Shown here: positions 1-12,072 of the stretch, piece by piece
How the letters are laid out: each line of letters begins with the position of its first letter
Numbering within the stretch: position 1 is the stretch's first letter
Source of the DNA: Anaeramoeba flamelloides
Lineage: Eukaryota > Metamonada > Anaeramoebidae
Direction: 5' to 3'
Length of the DNA: 64,000 nt
Assembly (NCBI GenBank): GCA_027625915.1
Contig: JANTQA010000036.1
Coordinates: 8,701,001-8,765,000 of the forward strand
The notes under the pieces: generated by a model
The model's input: the letters and a program-made list of their open reading frames with translations, nothing else
What the model was told of the DNA's origin: nothing
Database searches by the model: none
Made by a program: the position numbers and the translations under genes

Positions 1-214
1 AAAAATTAAAAAAGTTTTCTTAATAAGAATATGGTATAAAACCGTCTAAAAAACTTCCAGTAACATTATAAAGTGAGTCAACATTTTTGAAAAATAGTTG
101 ATTTCATTTTAATAATGTTTAAAAATATTTTTAAAAAAATATTCACCTCCCTTCATATAAAAAGGGGTGTGGGGAATTGCTTCTAGGATATACAATGAAG
201 AATATTCTTTAATT

Positions 215-3200
215 TTAAAGATTGAATTCATACAAAATAGTAATCTGATTATAATTTAATTTTATAAAATTATTGGTGATATAATATAGAGCAGTTTTTT
301 TTGATTGATCTTGTTGATTAATATCTGTACAAAAGTTTATAAATAATTTTATACCATCTAAAAATGGGGGCAATTTATTAGCTAATGAATGAAGAGGGGA
401 AAAGAAAAATTTCTTCGTAGTTTTTGTTGATAAAGAGTTATTATTTTTTGTAATTAAATAATTGATAGCATCAAGAGGAGGATTTTGGTTAAAAAATAGG
501 AAATGAATGGGGTTAAATGAATCTTCAACAATTGTATGATCAATATTGCAACCATGCCTAACCAATAATTTAATTATTTGTAATGAAGGTTTTGGTTTTG
601 AGCAAATTAAATGCAAGGGTGATAAATTTGATGACGTTAATGCATTAACATCAATACCATTTTTTAATAGAAATTCAATTGCATCTATATTTGGGTTTTG
701 ATGTAAGCAAATGAAATGCAAGGGATTTAAATTATTACAAGCGCATTTCATCGTAATATTTATTTTATTTTTTAACAAAATCTTTAAGACACGAATATTT
801 GGATTAGGTTGGTTGCAAAGTATGTGAAAATAATTATAATCAAATTTTTTTTTTTTTGTTTTTTTATGGACATGTGATCCTTTTTGGATTAGTAATTGAT
901 AAATATTGTGATCCATAACGCCCATTTCAAAGGTGTAATCGAGCGGACTTTGTCCATTCGCATCTAAAGCATTTATTGGTGCGCCACATTTAATTAAATA
1001 TTTAGCAATCTTAAATCTTTCATTTGAATATTGATCATTAAAAGAAAAGCTATTTGAAAAAAAATAATCTTTTATTGTGGAATAAGAAAGGATTGGATCC
1101 TGTGTTTGATATCCTGCTCTCTTTGGAAAAATTTGGATGAAAAATCTTTTAAATTCCCTCGTATTGCATCGTTTTTTTTGTGAACCTATTGTAATTGATT
1201 TTAGAAAAGATAAAAAGAGAGAAATTCTCTGAAAATATTGATGCTTATCTCCCCTTCTACTGCAAATGATATGAAGGGGTGTCATTTTCAAAGTGCTCTC
1301 TTCGGTCTTAGTTTGACTGCCATTTTTGATTAACAATTTAATTAATTTAAAATTTAGATGTGATAAGTTGCAGGCCTCTGATAATAAAGTGGAGCCCTGT
1401 GCATCAGAGGCATGGATATCTAAACCACTTTTGAGCATGAATTTTACAATTTTTAAATTTATCGAAGAATTGTTTTTAGAGAGATAGTTAAAAAGTGGAT
1501 TTTGGTTTTGATTATTTAGAAGATTGGGATTTGCTTGATTTTGAATCAAGTATTTTATTATTTTCAATTTTATGCTATGGTTTAAAAAAAGGATATGTAA
1601 AGCTGTGTTTTGAGATTGATTTTTTTTGTTAATATCCACACCATTATTAATTAACAATTCAATTATTTTAATTGAAGGGTTCTTTTCCCGACAATAAATA
1701 TGTAACAAAGTATTTTTATCAGGAGTATTTTTGAAATTTAAGTTTGCATTGTATTTGAGAAAAAGCTTTAATAGTTTGAAATTTATATATCCATTTTTAA
1801 ATAAATAATAAAGAGCAGATTTCTTCTCATTATTTAATTTATTTATGTCAATGTTGCATTTTAATGTTAATGCTATTTGACGAATTAAATTTCTTTTGAA
1901 TAGTTTTTCTATATGCTCAAATTTTCGAACGGCTATGGATGTTTTAACAGTGTATTCATCCATATTGTGCATATTGGCATTCTTATCAAAATATTTTTTA
2001 TTAGATAGAACATGTAACGGATTTTCCCCGTCATTGGTTATTTGATTTAAATCAATCTTTTTTAAATTAATCAAATACTCAAAATGCTCGATTGGAATAA
2101 TTGTATTTTTTTTAAATAGGAAATGAATCGGAGTAAACTTTAATTTATCCTTCAACTGATAGTCCAACCCACTTTCAATCAGCAATTTGATTAAATCAAA
2201 CGATGTATCCTTTTTTAATAATAATAAGTGGATCAGATTTCTTTTTAAGGGGCCAATTAGCATTTTGAAATTTGCGCCTTTCTTAATTAAAAATTTTATT
2301 ATTGATATTTTCTCATCAGTTATTTGATCCTGTAGACATAAAATAGTAAACGGGGTGTATTTCTTTTCATTCTTGGCATTAATCTTGGCGTTTTGTTTGA
2401 TAAAGAATTTTACGATTGGTAAAGTTATATTATTGTTATTGCAAAGGATATGAAAGGGTGTAACTTGGTTATTATTTGTGGTATTAATTTTAACTTTATA
2501 TTTTTCGAACAAATGGAAAATTTCAATTGGCGGTGCTATAAAATAATCACACAAGATATGTAACACTGTGTCTCCAGTGCTATTTTGATAATTTATTTTA
2601 AATTTATTTTTTAAAAATAATTCAACTACATCAACAGAGATATTTGTTTGGTTAAATATTTTAAAAAAATTCTTATAAGAATTCTGAGTCTTGCTCCTTA
2701 ACTTCGATCCATGCTGTAAAAAAATCTTGATGATGTCAATAGATAAGTCGGTTTTACCTAAATAAAGATCTAATGGCTTTTCCATATACGTTTTTGTGAG
2801 GCTATTCAGATCACTTTTATATTTGATTAGTAATTGATAGATCTCTTTGGGGGGATTTCGTTGGTTTTCACACACCAAATGCAAGGGTATCCTGCCATAT
2901 TGGTCTTTTAAATTTAAATCGGCCCCATTCAGAATAAACCATTCCAAAATTGCAATGGGTATATTATCTAATCTACATATGATATGGCATGGCGTTTCTT
3001 GATATTTGTTTAATAAATTTATATCTGCTCCTTTTTTCAAAAATAAGTCAAAGATTTCTATATAATCTGCAGTTAGTGGCTTTTTGACTAAATAATGTAA
3101 ATAACCCTCTCCATTCATAAGCTGATTAATCAGAGTAGTTTTCACAATTATTATTTTTAAATATTCAATGAATAATTTTAAATTAGATCTGGGTTTGAAA

Positions 3201-4516
3201 ATTGCTGCGAATAATAATGTATTTCGCTTTGAGTTAATAATCTGATCGCTTGTATTTTGGATAAAAAATTTTAAAATGTCTGGAGAGGCTTTACCATGCT
3301 CAGCCAAGATGTTAATTGGTGCCAAGCCTAAACTGCGGTCAACCAAATTAAAATTAACCTTTAATGTCTTGAGATATTCATAACTTTCAAGAGAAACATT
3401 GTCGAGCCGACACAATTTGTGTAAAATGTTTTTACCTCGAGAATTTTGTGCAAATAGGTCATAACCATTCCTTAAAAAGAACTTCAATGTGTCAACGGTT
3501 AAATCGTTTCTTGAACAGATGAAGTCGAAGGCTGTTTGTTCGCGCTCATTTGATTCATTAAGGTCACACCCATAATCAATTAGTAATTGTAAACTCTTCA
3601 GATTAATTTTATTACAAATGCATAAAAGATGCAATGCAGTTAACCCGAAAAGCATTTTTTGATTGAACCCAATCCCTTTGTGCTCAAGGGCATCAAGTGT
3701 GTCTTCATCAATTATCGTTTTTTGTTGTTTTTGTTGATCTACACCGACGATTGATTTTTCTTGTTCATAATTTTCAAACATGCAAATAATATGAAGGATT
3801 GTTGCTTTTGTTGCATCGTCTTGAGAATTAATAAATGTACATGGAATTGTTTTGTTGTTTTCTTTTTCTTTAACTTTTTCTTTTGTTTTTTCTTCTTTTA
3901 TTTTGATTTCGATTTGTTTTTCTCCTTTTTCTTCTTCTTCGCTAAGTGAGTCCCCACTGACTGAAGAATAACTGAGAATTTTAAAAAATTTATCATAATC
4001 TTGATTAATTAATAAATTAAAAATATAAAGTGGTGTGATGTTTAATTTTTTTTGTTTTTTGAAATAAACATAATTATTCATTTTTTCCTTTTTTGTTCGA
4101 TGATAAAAGTAATTTAATAATAAGTCTCGAAAAACGTCCAAGTGATCATAAAAAAGGGATTGAATTAAACGAATTGTGTCTTTTGAATTATCTCGTAAGA
4201 GATCAACTCCTATTTCAGAAAAATATCGAAAAACTTTTTTCATTCTTTCTTGATTAATATAATTTCTTTCAAAACCATCTAAGAGCATAACAAAAATATT
4301 CTTTTTTAAATATTCCAAATCAAAGCCTAAAGACACTAAGTACTTGTAGCACTCAAGATTGTCTGGACATTTGTGAACAACATAAGAAAAGACTTCCTCC
4401 GATGATTCGTATGGTTGGTATAAATTCTCTTTTGTGACCTTGGTTTTGATCTCTTCAAGTGTGTTGTTAAGAATTGGTTTTTTGTGCTCATTTTGATCTT
4501 TGTTCTCTTTGTTCAT
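215..4516 (-). CDS. Large ankyrin-repeat protein (1433 aa)
   Basis: Uninterrupted 1433-residue frame starting at ATG 4516. Residues 1-180 are a helical, charged region without a domain I recognise; about 195-225 is a K/E-rich low-complexity spacer. From about 235 to the C-terminus there are roughly 28-30 ankyrin-type repeats of 34-37 residues, seen as recurring TPLHxLC / NPLHFIC turns followed by IIKxLIKNGxDIN helices. Many repeats are degenerate, and a few are interrupted by K-rich insertions (near residues 890-930 and 1120-1190). No BTB, kinase, SOCS or membrane segment is visible, so it is probably a cytosolic protein-interaction solenoid; the partner is unknown. The frame ends at a stop at 215 and is intact. 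The ankyrin call is firm, the cellular role is not. It stands alone on the minus strand at the left edge of the window. Confidence 0.9.
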   Translation of the reverse strand: MNKENKDQNEHKKPILNNTLEEIKTKVTKENLYQPYESSEEVFSYVVHKCPDNLECYKYLVSLGFDLEYLKKNIFVMLLDGFERNYINQERMKKVFRYFSEIGVDLLRDNSKDTIRLIQSLFYDHLDVFRDLLLNYFYHRTKKEKMNNYVYFKKQKKLNITPLYIFNLLINQDYDKFFKILSYSSVSGDSLSEEEEKGEKQIEIKIKEEKTKEKVKEKENNKTIPCTFINSQDDATKATILHIICMFENYEQEKSIVGVDQQKQQKTIIDEDTLDALEHKGIGFNQKMLFGLTALHLLCICNKINLKSLQLLIDYGCDLNESNEREQTAFDFICSRNDLTVDTLKFFLRNGYDLFAQNSRGKNILHKLCRLDNVSLESYEYLKTLKVNFNLVDRSLGLAPINILAEHGKASPDILKFFIQNTSDQIINSKRNTLLFAAIFKPRSNLKLFIEYLKIIIVKTTLINQLMNGEGYLHYLVKKPLTADYIEIFDLFLKKGADINLLNKYQETPCHIICRLDNIPIAILEWFILNGADLNLKDQYGRIPLHLVCENQRNPPKEIYQLLIKYKSDLNSLTKTYMEKPLDLYLGKTDLSIDIIKIFLQHGSKLRSKTQNSYKNFFKIFNQTNISVDVVELFLKNKFKINYQNSTGDTVLHILCDYFIAPPIEIFHLFEKYKVKINTTNNNQVTPFHILCNNNNITLPIVKFFIKQNAKINAKNEKKYTPFTILCLQDQITDEKISIIKFLIKKGANFKMLIGPLKRNLIHLLLLKKDTSFDLIKLLIESGLDYQLKDKLKFTPIHFLFKKNTIIPIEHFEYLINLKKIDLNQITNDGENPLHVLSNKKYFDKNANMHNMDEYTVKTSIAVRKFEHIEKLFKRNLIRQIALTLKCNIDINKLNNEKKSALYYLFKNGYINFKLLKLFLKYNANLNFKNTPDKNTLLHIYCREKNPSIKIIELLINNGVDINKKNQSQNTALHILFLNHSIKLKIIKYLIQNQANPNLLNNQNQNPLFNYLSKNNSSINLKIVKFMLKSGLDIHASDAQGSTLLSEACNLSHLNFKLIKLLIKNGSQTKTEESTLKMTPLHIICSRRGDKHQYFQRISLFLSFLKSITIGSQKKRCNTREFKRFFIQIFPKRAGYQTQDPILSYSTIKDYFFSNSFSFNDQYSNERFKIAKYLIKCGAPINALDANGQSPLDYTFEMGVMDHNIYQLLIQKGSHVHKKTKKKKFDYNYFHILCNQPNPNIRVLKILLKNKINITMKCACNNLNPLHFICLHQNPNIDAIEFLLKNGIDVNALTSSNLSPLHLICSKPKPSLQIIKLLVRHGCNIDHTIVEDSFNPIHFLFFNQNPPLDAINYLITKNNNSLSTKTTKKFFFSPLHSLANKLPPFLDGIKLFINFCTDINQQDQSKKTALYYITNNFIKLNYNQITILYEFNL

Positions 4517-6663
4517 CTTAAATTTCAGCAGAAAGAAAATAAAGGAAGAAGTTTGGGTGAAAAATATGTGTGTAATTGATTTTTTGAAAATTTAAGAGAC
4601 TTTCAAAAAACGAAAAAAAATGAAAATTGAGAAAATCTCAATTTTTTTCGCGAATTATAGATTCAAGATTTCAATTTGCTAATACACAAAAATAGGGTCT
4701 ACAATGAATTTTTTTAAGATTTTTTATTATTTTAATTAAAAACAAATTTACTTAGTTTTTTTTTTTTATTTTTTACCGTCCAGTATGAAAAAAATTATGT
4801 GGTTAAAAGTAGAACTTTTATTTCTTAAAAAATCATTTTCTGGATTTTAAAAGAAAGTTAGAACAAAAAATATTTGTATAATTTTAAGAATTTTTGTGAA
4901 AAATTCCAAAATGGTGGCAAAAAGCGTTTTTTTTATTTACAAATTCGAAATTTACTTCAGGAAGTTAATACATTTTACAAATTTTGAGTGCCATCATTTA
5001 TGTGAAACTGAATTCTTAAAATCATTTCTTTAGCCAAATACATATTTTAATAAATACTAGAATGGGAGATAAACTAGTATAATATATTTTCATACCAACT
5101 TAGAAAATGGAATTTAAAAAAATAGAAAAATTGATCCAAGAAAAAATCAAATAAATCATTTATTTCTTGATCTTATCTGTAAAATTTAACACAATTACTT
5201 CTTCTTTATTTGATTTTGTTTTTAATCCTCCATGGAAATAATTTTGTTTGTCAAACTTTTGAGAAACAAATTAGTTTTTATTTCGATAGAATTTTCTAAA
5301 ATGAATTTAAAAATACTATTTTTATTTAATTCATCTAATTCTAGACTATGGTGAAGAAAAAACGGATACTTATCAAAACCCTCGTTAGAAATAAAGATTT
5401 ATTTCCAAATTCATTTGATTTTATAATTTTTTATTTCCATTTAAAATGAAAACTCAAAAAATTTCTGAACCTGATTGTATTTTTTTCTTAAATTTTCTTT
5501 TTTTTTGTGTTGAATCTTTTGTAACTGTTTTTTGATTCTAAAAATTCTCTCAATTTTTTAAATTTTTGAAATAAGATTCTTTATTGTGATTTGTTTGATA
5601 AAAATCTTTGAAAAAAGAATTTTTTAAGCACATTTGTCAAAAATGGTAATGTTTTGTACAATAATAATAAATATCAAGGGGTCTAGAAATTCAAGGGTTC
5701 AAATTGTTTGGATTCATTCTAAATTAAGAATTTATAGAAAATAAATCTTCAAAAATTGGCTTTGATCGATTTTTTTTTTTTTCATTCTTGATTTCAACAA
5801 ATTGTTGTATCAAGGTGATCTTTCGTGTTTGACATTCTAAAAGAAAATCTTAAATTTCAAATACACACATTTTCTGGTTTATTTTATTGGTTAACTCTTT
5901 GATTAATTCCACTCATTCATATACTGATAAATTCAAATAAATAACTGAAAATTTTCACTTCATTTCTCATTTTTAAAATTTTTTTACACATGCTTGAAAA
6001 AGGCATTTTATTGGTTTAAATGTACAGAAACTTGACAAAATTGGTCAAACATTCAAAAGGTTCTTTCTCTTGAATTGTTTTAAAAGTTGAGATCTGAGAT
6101 AAAAATTCGGAAATTGAATTAAAAATTTTATTTAATCTATTTGAATTTAACAGTAAACACATTTCTTGATCCAAAACCTAATTTAATATAACCCTAACTT
6201 TAATCATAAAAAAATATTTTTTTAAAAAAATGAAATTATGAAAGATTCAACTCGAAATTACTTTGATTTTTTCACGAATAGAGCATCGAATGATGTTTTA
6301 GTTTCAAAGTTTCAATATCTGGTGGCACTCAAAAAATATTTTTCAGTAATTTTCATACAATTAAAATTTTTCAAAATTGAAATATGAACCAACTTCCTTA
6401 AAAAAGTTTTGAAAATCACAATTTCTGGTTTGACGATTGGGAAAAAAAGTGAAATTCAAAAAAAAAAAAATCCTAAATGACTTTTAATTGGGAACATTAA
6501 TAAAACCTGGAAAAGAAAAGTAAAATCAATTTAAAGAAGAAATACATACACTTCAAAGAATAAACATTATATTACGATTCTATCAAATAAATAAAAACAA
6601 ATAATATCTACTGATTTATAGGCATTCAAATTCAATTATGGTTTTGGAGATCTCAAAAAGAGT

Positions 6664-6834
6664 TACTGGTATTTGAATTAAAAATGGGAAAAATTTTCAC
6701 TTGATTTTCCATTTTCCTTTTTCAAATAGATCCACATACAGCAGCCTACTTCTTTGAGAACTCAATTTATGAAAGAAAAGTCTGGAAAGGAAGTGAAATT
6801 TTTTTCCCGTTTATAATTCAAATACCAGCAAGTA
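6664..6834. mobile_element. MITE-like element with about 40-bp terminal inverted repeats
   Basis: The left end (from 6664) reads TACTGGTATTTGAATT followed by a GGGAAAAATTTTCACTT-like stretch. The right end, read in reverse complement from 6834, repeats the CTGGTATTTGAATT core and the same tail with few mismatches. The interior is about 90 bp and non-coding. The right end carries four extra bases before the shared core, so an exact target duplication is unclear. A diverged relative lies at 15230-15395. Size and inverted ends fit a non-autonomous DNA transposon. Confidence 0.6.
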
Positions 6835-7685
6835 TTCTACAAAAAATTTTATGATAGATCAATCAAAGAAAAACCCATTACCAAAAGGGAGTACTCAAAA
6901 AATTGATATTGTGTTGAATCCTCAATTTTTTTCTAATTTATTTATTTATTTATTCATTTATTAATTGATCTTACTTTGAATAATCAGTTTCTAATAAGGT
7001 TTCAAATTTTAAATTGTGTTTGATTTTTATGGACAAGCAGTTAACTTACTTTTCTCTTCATTTGAAAATATAATAGAATTTAAGGCAAGGGTATAAAGAG
7101 GTTGGAGATAAAGTTGAAATTATGTGAATTAAGAGGTAAACAAATTTGATTTAAAATTAATCTAGATTTATTTATTTCAAGAATTCCAAAACGTTTTTTG
7201 ATTGATAAACCTTTTTTAGTACAAATCTTCCAAAAGATTGATTTATATTGCAATAATTTGTCTTTACTTTAATTTGAAATTATATAAATCATTTATATTT
7301 GCCAAGTTATTTTTTTCAACTACAGAATAAAAAATATTAATATTCCCTAAAAAATATAAAAAATCTTTATAATTATAAATATTTAAACTTTTTTTATTTC
7401 ATCTACTTTTTGATAATTTTTAGAGAAACTCAAAATTGAAAAATGAAATTTAAAAATTATAAGCTTAATTTCAAAAATAGGGGCAAATTTTTGATTGAAA
7501 AAAAATTATAGTTTCTCATTTAGTGAATACCAAAACTCAACCCAGAAAAATCAGAACTTAAAACTAAAAAATAACTGTCTAAAACACCCTTTTCTGTTTT
7601 TAATTATTATTTCTAATAAAAGAATAGAGAAAAAGAAACCCATTAAAAAAAAAAATAAATCTGACCCTATTTTTGAAATGATTTT

Positions 7686-8112
7686 TCATCTTAAAATTAT
7701 CCATTTAAGATTCACCATTGCTTCCAAGAACCTTTTGAAACAACTTTCCATCAGAGTTATCAGATTTTTACTATTCACCCATTTGGTATCAGCCCAAACT
7801 TTCCTTGATACCTTTTTCAAGATAAAAAGAATCTCAACAAAAGAAAGAAAAAAAAAAAAAAGAAAAGAAAACGAAAACAAAACCAATTTTTTGAATGTAC
7901 AACAAAGAACTCAAAGATAAAATGAATACGATCACATTCATCACATTGTCTCCAAATGAAAGAGAAAAGAAGATCTTATTTGATCTAGCTATTTCTTCAC
8001 TTTTCAAGGAACCATTGTAACTCATTAAAGCAAATTTGGTTGATACTTGTTTTCGAAGCAAACACTTCTTGGGTGTTTTACTTTCTTTGAATTTTACAAT
8101 CCCTTTCTCCAA
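7686..8112 (-). pseudogene. Possible coding remnants, family not recognised
   Basis: Two partly overlapping minus-strand frames (8112-7834 and 7886-7686) have a less skewed composition than their surroundings and protein-like segments such as KFKESKTPKKCLLRKQVSTK and KVWADTKWVNSKNLITLMES. Neither begins with a clear ATG, and neither shows a domain I recognise. They may be exons of an unseen gene or remnants of a decayed one. Chance open frames in AT-rich DNA are a real alternative. Confidence 0.2.
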
Positions 8113-8530
8113 TGCTAATTAATCTCATCTCTTGAATATTAACAATTTTCAAAAATGTTCTTGTTCATTCAACATAAAAATAAAAATATGGAATCATTTT
8201 GAAAGAAAAATTGCAAAAAAATGAATTCAACTTTGGGAAATTTTCATTAAAAGAAGATTGTTTCTTGATATTAAATATTCAATAATGACTTTTAAAAGAT
8301 ATTGGGTTCAGAATATTTGATTAATACAACACACATACCAATAATTTATAAAATACTAATGATGACCCTATTTTTAAAATTTAGCTTATATTCAAAAAAA
8401 AGTATAAAAAATAGTTTTGGAAAATTATATTCTCTTAAAGATAATTCGAAATGAATTCTTCATGTACCTTCGAAATGCTATCCAATCTTTCGAATTAATA
8501 TTAATTCTTCGTTTATTCTCATATTAAAAA

Positions 8531-9112
8531 AATATATGCCCTTAATATAAAAAAAGGACTATAATTATCTGATCAATATATTTTAAAATCTATCTTATAA
8601 CTTAATTCAATTAACCACTGTAATAAATTTTTTTAGAATGAAAACACTCTCAAACTATGAATATCGAAAATATTTTTTGAAATTAATGTGCACTTTTTCA
8701 TTTTTTTTGAAAAATTGGAGTTAAGAAAATTTTGAAATCAAAGAATAAGTTAATATATTAAATTAGAATATTTTCCGAGAGAGTTTATCTTTTTTAGTAA
8801 CTTTTTTTTAAAAAAATTTACCATTTAAAAATAAAAAAAAAACATTTGAAGACCAAATTAGTACCTTTTGTGAAAATAAAATTCCCATAATTTAAGTTTT
8901 GTTTTAAATAATGAGTTAAAATAAGATATTGTAGATAAAAATATACATAATTTCAAGTTTGGATTCAATATTTTTGGCAAAAAATGTTTTCAAGAAAAAG
9001 TTAAATGGAAACTTTATTTATTTTTAATTTTTCAAAAGTTTTTTTATATGTATTAATTAGAGGTATTTATTGAGTTTTCCATTTTTAGTGTTTTTTGGGT
9101 GGTAGGGATATA
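8531..9112 (+). repeat. Dispersed repeat family G, copy 1
   Basis: About 580 bp closely resembling 35403-35990 in the same orientation. Shared landmarks in order: CTTAATTCAATTAA, AAAACACTCTCAA, GGAGTTGAGAAAA-like, GAATAAGTTAATATATTAAA, CATTTGA(A/G)GACCAAATTAG, TTTTGGCAAAAAATGTTTTC and TTTTTAGTGTTTTTTGG. No open frame is conserved between the copies and no inverted ends were found. Identity is high enough to be a true duplicate and not shared low complexity. Confidence 0.75.
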
Positions 9113-9931
9113 TATTTTGTTTAGAAATAAAATTTTTTCTTTTCGATATTTCAAGAAAAGATATCTAGAGTCATAATCATGTCTAAATAATTGCTAGGAT
9201 AAAAAACTTCAATTACAATTTTATATTTTCAGGTAAAACAAAACATAATTTTGTTGAATCATCTTTTTTCAATAATAAAAACAATAAATAAATATATATA
9301 TATGTATGTATGAATAAATTTAGTTTTTTTGTTATTAATTTTGTTTTCTTTTGATTGTACTTACTAACCAAAAAGTAGTAAATAAGAGTGGTATTGGTTG
9401 TTAGAGGAAATATTAATTTTTCTAGAGTTCTTAGTACTTCTCCATAGAAAACTGGCTTGTATGAAATCGGCAATAGATTAATTATCTTCTTAAATATATT
9501 TTTCAAGGATTGGTTTTTTAAGTTTTAGAAATTAAAATAAAAAATAAAAACAGCAAAAAAATTCTTTTTGAGAAAAATCATTTATTGTAATCCCTGTATA
9601 AATAATTCTCAGAACCTGAATCTAAATAAATAGATCGTATATTTAAAGTTTCTGAAGATATCAAAATCACTAATAAATTACCTCCTTAAATAAAAGTCTG
9701 CAAGTAAATTCACAATTCCTTAAAAAAACTGGATCGTCTGTTGATGAATTAACTTGTCTTTTTAACTTATTCACTTGTTTAATATGAATGTAATAAAAGA
9801 AATTTGAAAGTTTGAATTCAAAAGCACTTACCAAGCCAAAGAACTCTTCAAATAAAATTCATTTTTTTCAAAAGATCATTCTTTCTGATAATTTGTGATC
9901 AATTTGTTCCATTTTGGGGATCTCTTTCAGA

Positions 9932-12072
9932 ATGGAAAAACAAAAGAAAAAAACAAAAGACAAAATTAACACCCTCATAAAACTTCTTTTATTGATTGTA
10001 AGAAGAATTTATTTTCACATTTTATCAAAATTCAAAAACTCTTTTGACCTTTTACCAAAAGTTAAATGTCCAACAAAATTCTTTTTCTTATTTATAAACC
10101 CAGATCTTTTTAATAGTAATTTTAGTTTCTTTCCCCCACCATCTTTCAACTGGCTTTCGTAAGTTACTTTAAATTAAGTTTCAAAAAAAAAAAACAAAAA
10201 AAAAAAAAAAATGTTTATTAATCTTTTTCCAAAAAACCAAAATGAACAAACAATTCTCCACAAACCAAAGGTGTTCATTCGTCCTACCCTGGGACTGTTC
10301 AGTTTGAGTGGAGTGGTGACGAAACGATGATGTGCATTGAGGTGGATAATAAAAATTATCGGTTTGATCGTGTGAAGCAAGGATCTATTTATCCCATTGC
10401 CAGTGGCAAGCATACACTGTGGCCCAGAACACTTGGTTGTAAAGAATTAACTGAGTACCCCCCTTTTACAATTACAATTGAAAGAGGATCTCTTCATTTG
10501 AGTTGCGAAAGGTTTGACGAAGAGGTCGTATGCTCATTTTATTGTCCAGGCTTGATGTACGATGAGTTTACAATTCGGGTTTCTGAGGCCACCCATGAAC
10601 AAAGTAGCCAAGGCAATTTCATAACAAATGCTAATCCAAACGAGAATGAGAACGGTTCCAAAAATCCGATTTTCACTGAAGAAATTCATAATGCAAATAG
10701 CCCTTATACCTTTTCAAATCTAGAAATGGAAAAAAGTTATTTGATTCAAGTCAAAGCGGAAGGTATACCTGCTGGTTCAAAGGGCAAAGGTACCAACTGG
10801 GTTAGTACATTAGTACCCCCATTGGATTTAAATTTGTCTCAGGACGATTCCACAAACAAAGTCAAATTGCATCAATTACAAACGAAAAAAGTACCAAGCA
10901 ATAATAATTTAATGCAAGTACCAATAGAATTAATAAGTTCCAATCCCAGCAGCAAAATAAACTATCCAGAATATCATGTCAAAATTGAGGTAGATCAAGG
11001 ACAAATTTCCATTTTTACACAGAATAATAAAGATTTGCAGCATAGTGAAGAATTGATAAATAATTTGGAGAATATATATTTTGTTCACAATGATCAGAAC
11101 AAGGGCATCAACAGGAATACAAATAAGAATAAGAATACCCTCCAATTTTGGGGATTTGAAAATGATATTAAACAAGCATTATTATCCTTGGTATATCAGC
11201 GCCCCACTGATGATAACGCCGGAAATATTAAGAAAAAAGCTAATATTCAAATTGAAATTGCAAATCGGCAGTTGCTGCTTTTTGGTGAAGATGGATATTC
11301 TGGTAAATTCCCACCGCATTCAAAAAGGGGCATTCAGATGGCGTTGCCATACGTCGACGGTATTTCAATTCATATCAATATTTTACAAGACTCTACGATA
11401 GTATGTGCAAGCATCGTGCCACCGACTTGGTTAGAAAGTGATCATGGTTTTTGTGATTTAAACAGAAAGAAGATCTTGTCGAGTTATATCCAAGGCGAGA
11501 AAATATTGTTATTTGAAAAGTTTCTGCATATAATGTCAAAAAATTCAAAACAAATCTTAATCAACATTCATTCTTCAAATTGTATTTCAGATTTGGAATA
11601 CGCGCTCTCAATACAAAATAAGATCGAAAAGTATGCTCTCGGGAAAAATCGTATACATTTCCGTGGTGACCAGTTTGTCGTTGAAAAACTTGACGAATTG
11701 GACACTGATTATAATTACTCCCTTATGAAATATCACCCCCTTGAGAAGCCATTCTTACAGATTGAAAAAAAAATTGCACGATTCAAAGGGATAACTTTCC
11801 ATGCAAATGAAGATAAACGCTTCCCGTACAATAGAAATACATCCCCATCAAATTCCAAAATCTTTAATCTTCATAAAAATGATGGAGTTATTGCGTTTGA
11901 GGATAATAGAATTAGGCCCGATAATATAAAAATACAAAAGTTGTTGAATTTAGAAGCAGATATTTATATTACTTCGTCACCGAAAAAGGTTAAACAATAT
12001 TTAGCTAATGATTTGCATTATCGCTCCAAATATCATAAAGATGTATTAAATATTAATTTAAATATAGATTAA
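9932..12072 (+). CDS. Membrane-anchored or secreted protein with a degenerate GDPD-like C-terminal domain
   Basis: Proposed exons 9932-9997, 10104-10158 and 10271-12072, giving 640 aa. Introns of 106 bp (GTAAGA...CCCAG, phase 0) and 112 bp (GTAAGT...AAAG, phase 1) keep frame exactly. Joining them creates a basic N-terminus (residues 2-11) followed by one hydrophobic helix (about 12-32), that is, a signal peptide or signal anchor. Residues 41-130 are a beta-rich domain; 130-225 resemble fibronectin III; about 257-371 resemble a cadherin-like repeat (TLQFWGF, ALLSLVYQRP). Residues 373-640 follow the layout of a glycerophosphodiester phosphodiesterase TIM barrel: GEDGYSGKFPPHS, VDGISIHINILQDS and, at the end, ADIYITSSP. 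The expected HRG, ExD, HD and ExK catalytic residues are all replaced, so it is probably a pseudoenzyme or binding domain. The exon model is strong; the domain names rest on pattern recognition. Confidence 0.7.

Larger units (their letters stand above)
4517..9931. other. Intergenic stretch, AT-rich, with scattered repeats
   Basis: About 5.4 kb between two divergently transcribed genes. Long A and T runs dominate. Inside are a small inverted-repeat element (6664-6834), one copy of a dispersed repeat (8531-9112) and weak coding-like islands near 7690-8110. Two loosely complementary arms containing GGAAGTT and GAGTGCCA(T/C)CA lie near 4915-5015 and 6290-6470, which may mark the ends of an old element. 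I see no RNA gene. Confidence 0.6.

Noticed and set aside
6185-6205. TAACCCTAAC resembling a telomere repeat
   Set aside because: A single, imperfect occurrence in the middle of AT-rich DNA.
7495-7920. 141-codon plus-strand frame
   Set aside because: TTG start, K/N/F-rich with a poly-K tail, and the opposite strand looks more protein-like in the same place.
9213-9506. 97-codon minus-strand frame
   Set aside because: TTG start and an AT-dinucleotide run translated as alternating I/Y; no family features.
10211-10330. ATG frame MFINLFPKNQNEQTILHKPK as the start of the GDPD-like gene
   Set aside because: It is out of frame with the main exon and falls inside a well-formed 112-bp intron; the 9932 start gives perfect phase and a hydrophobic leader.
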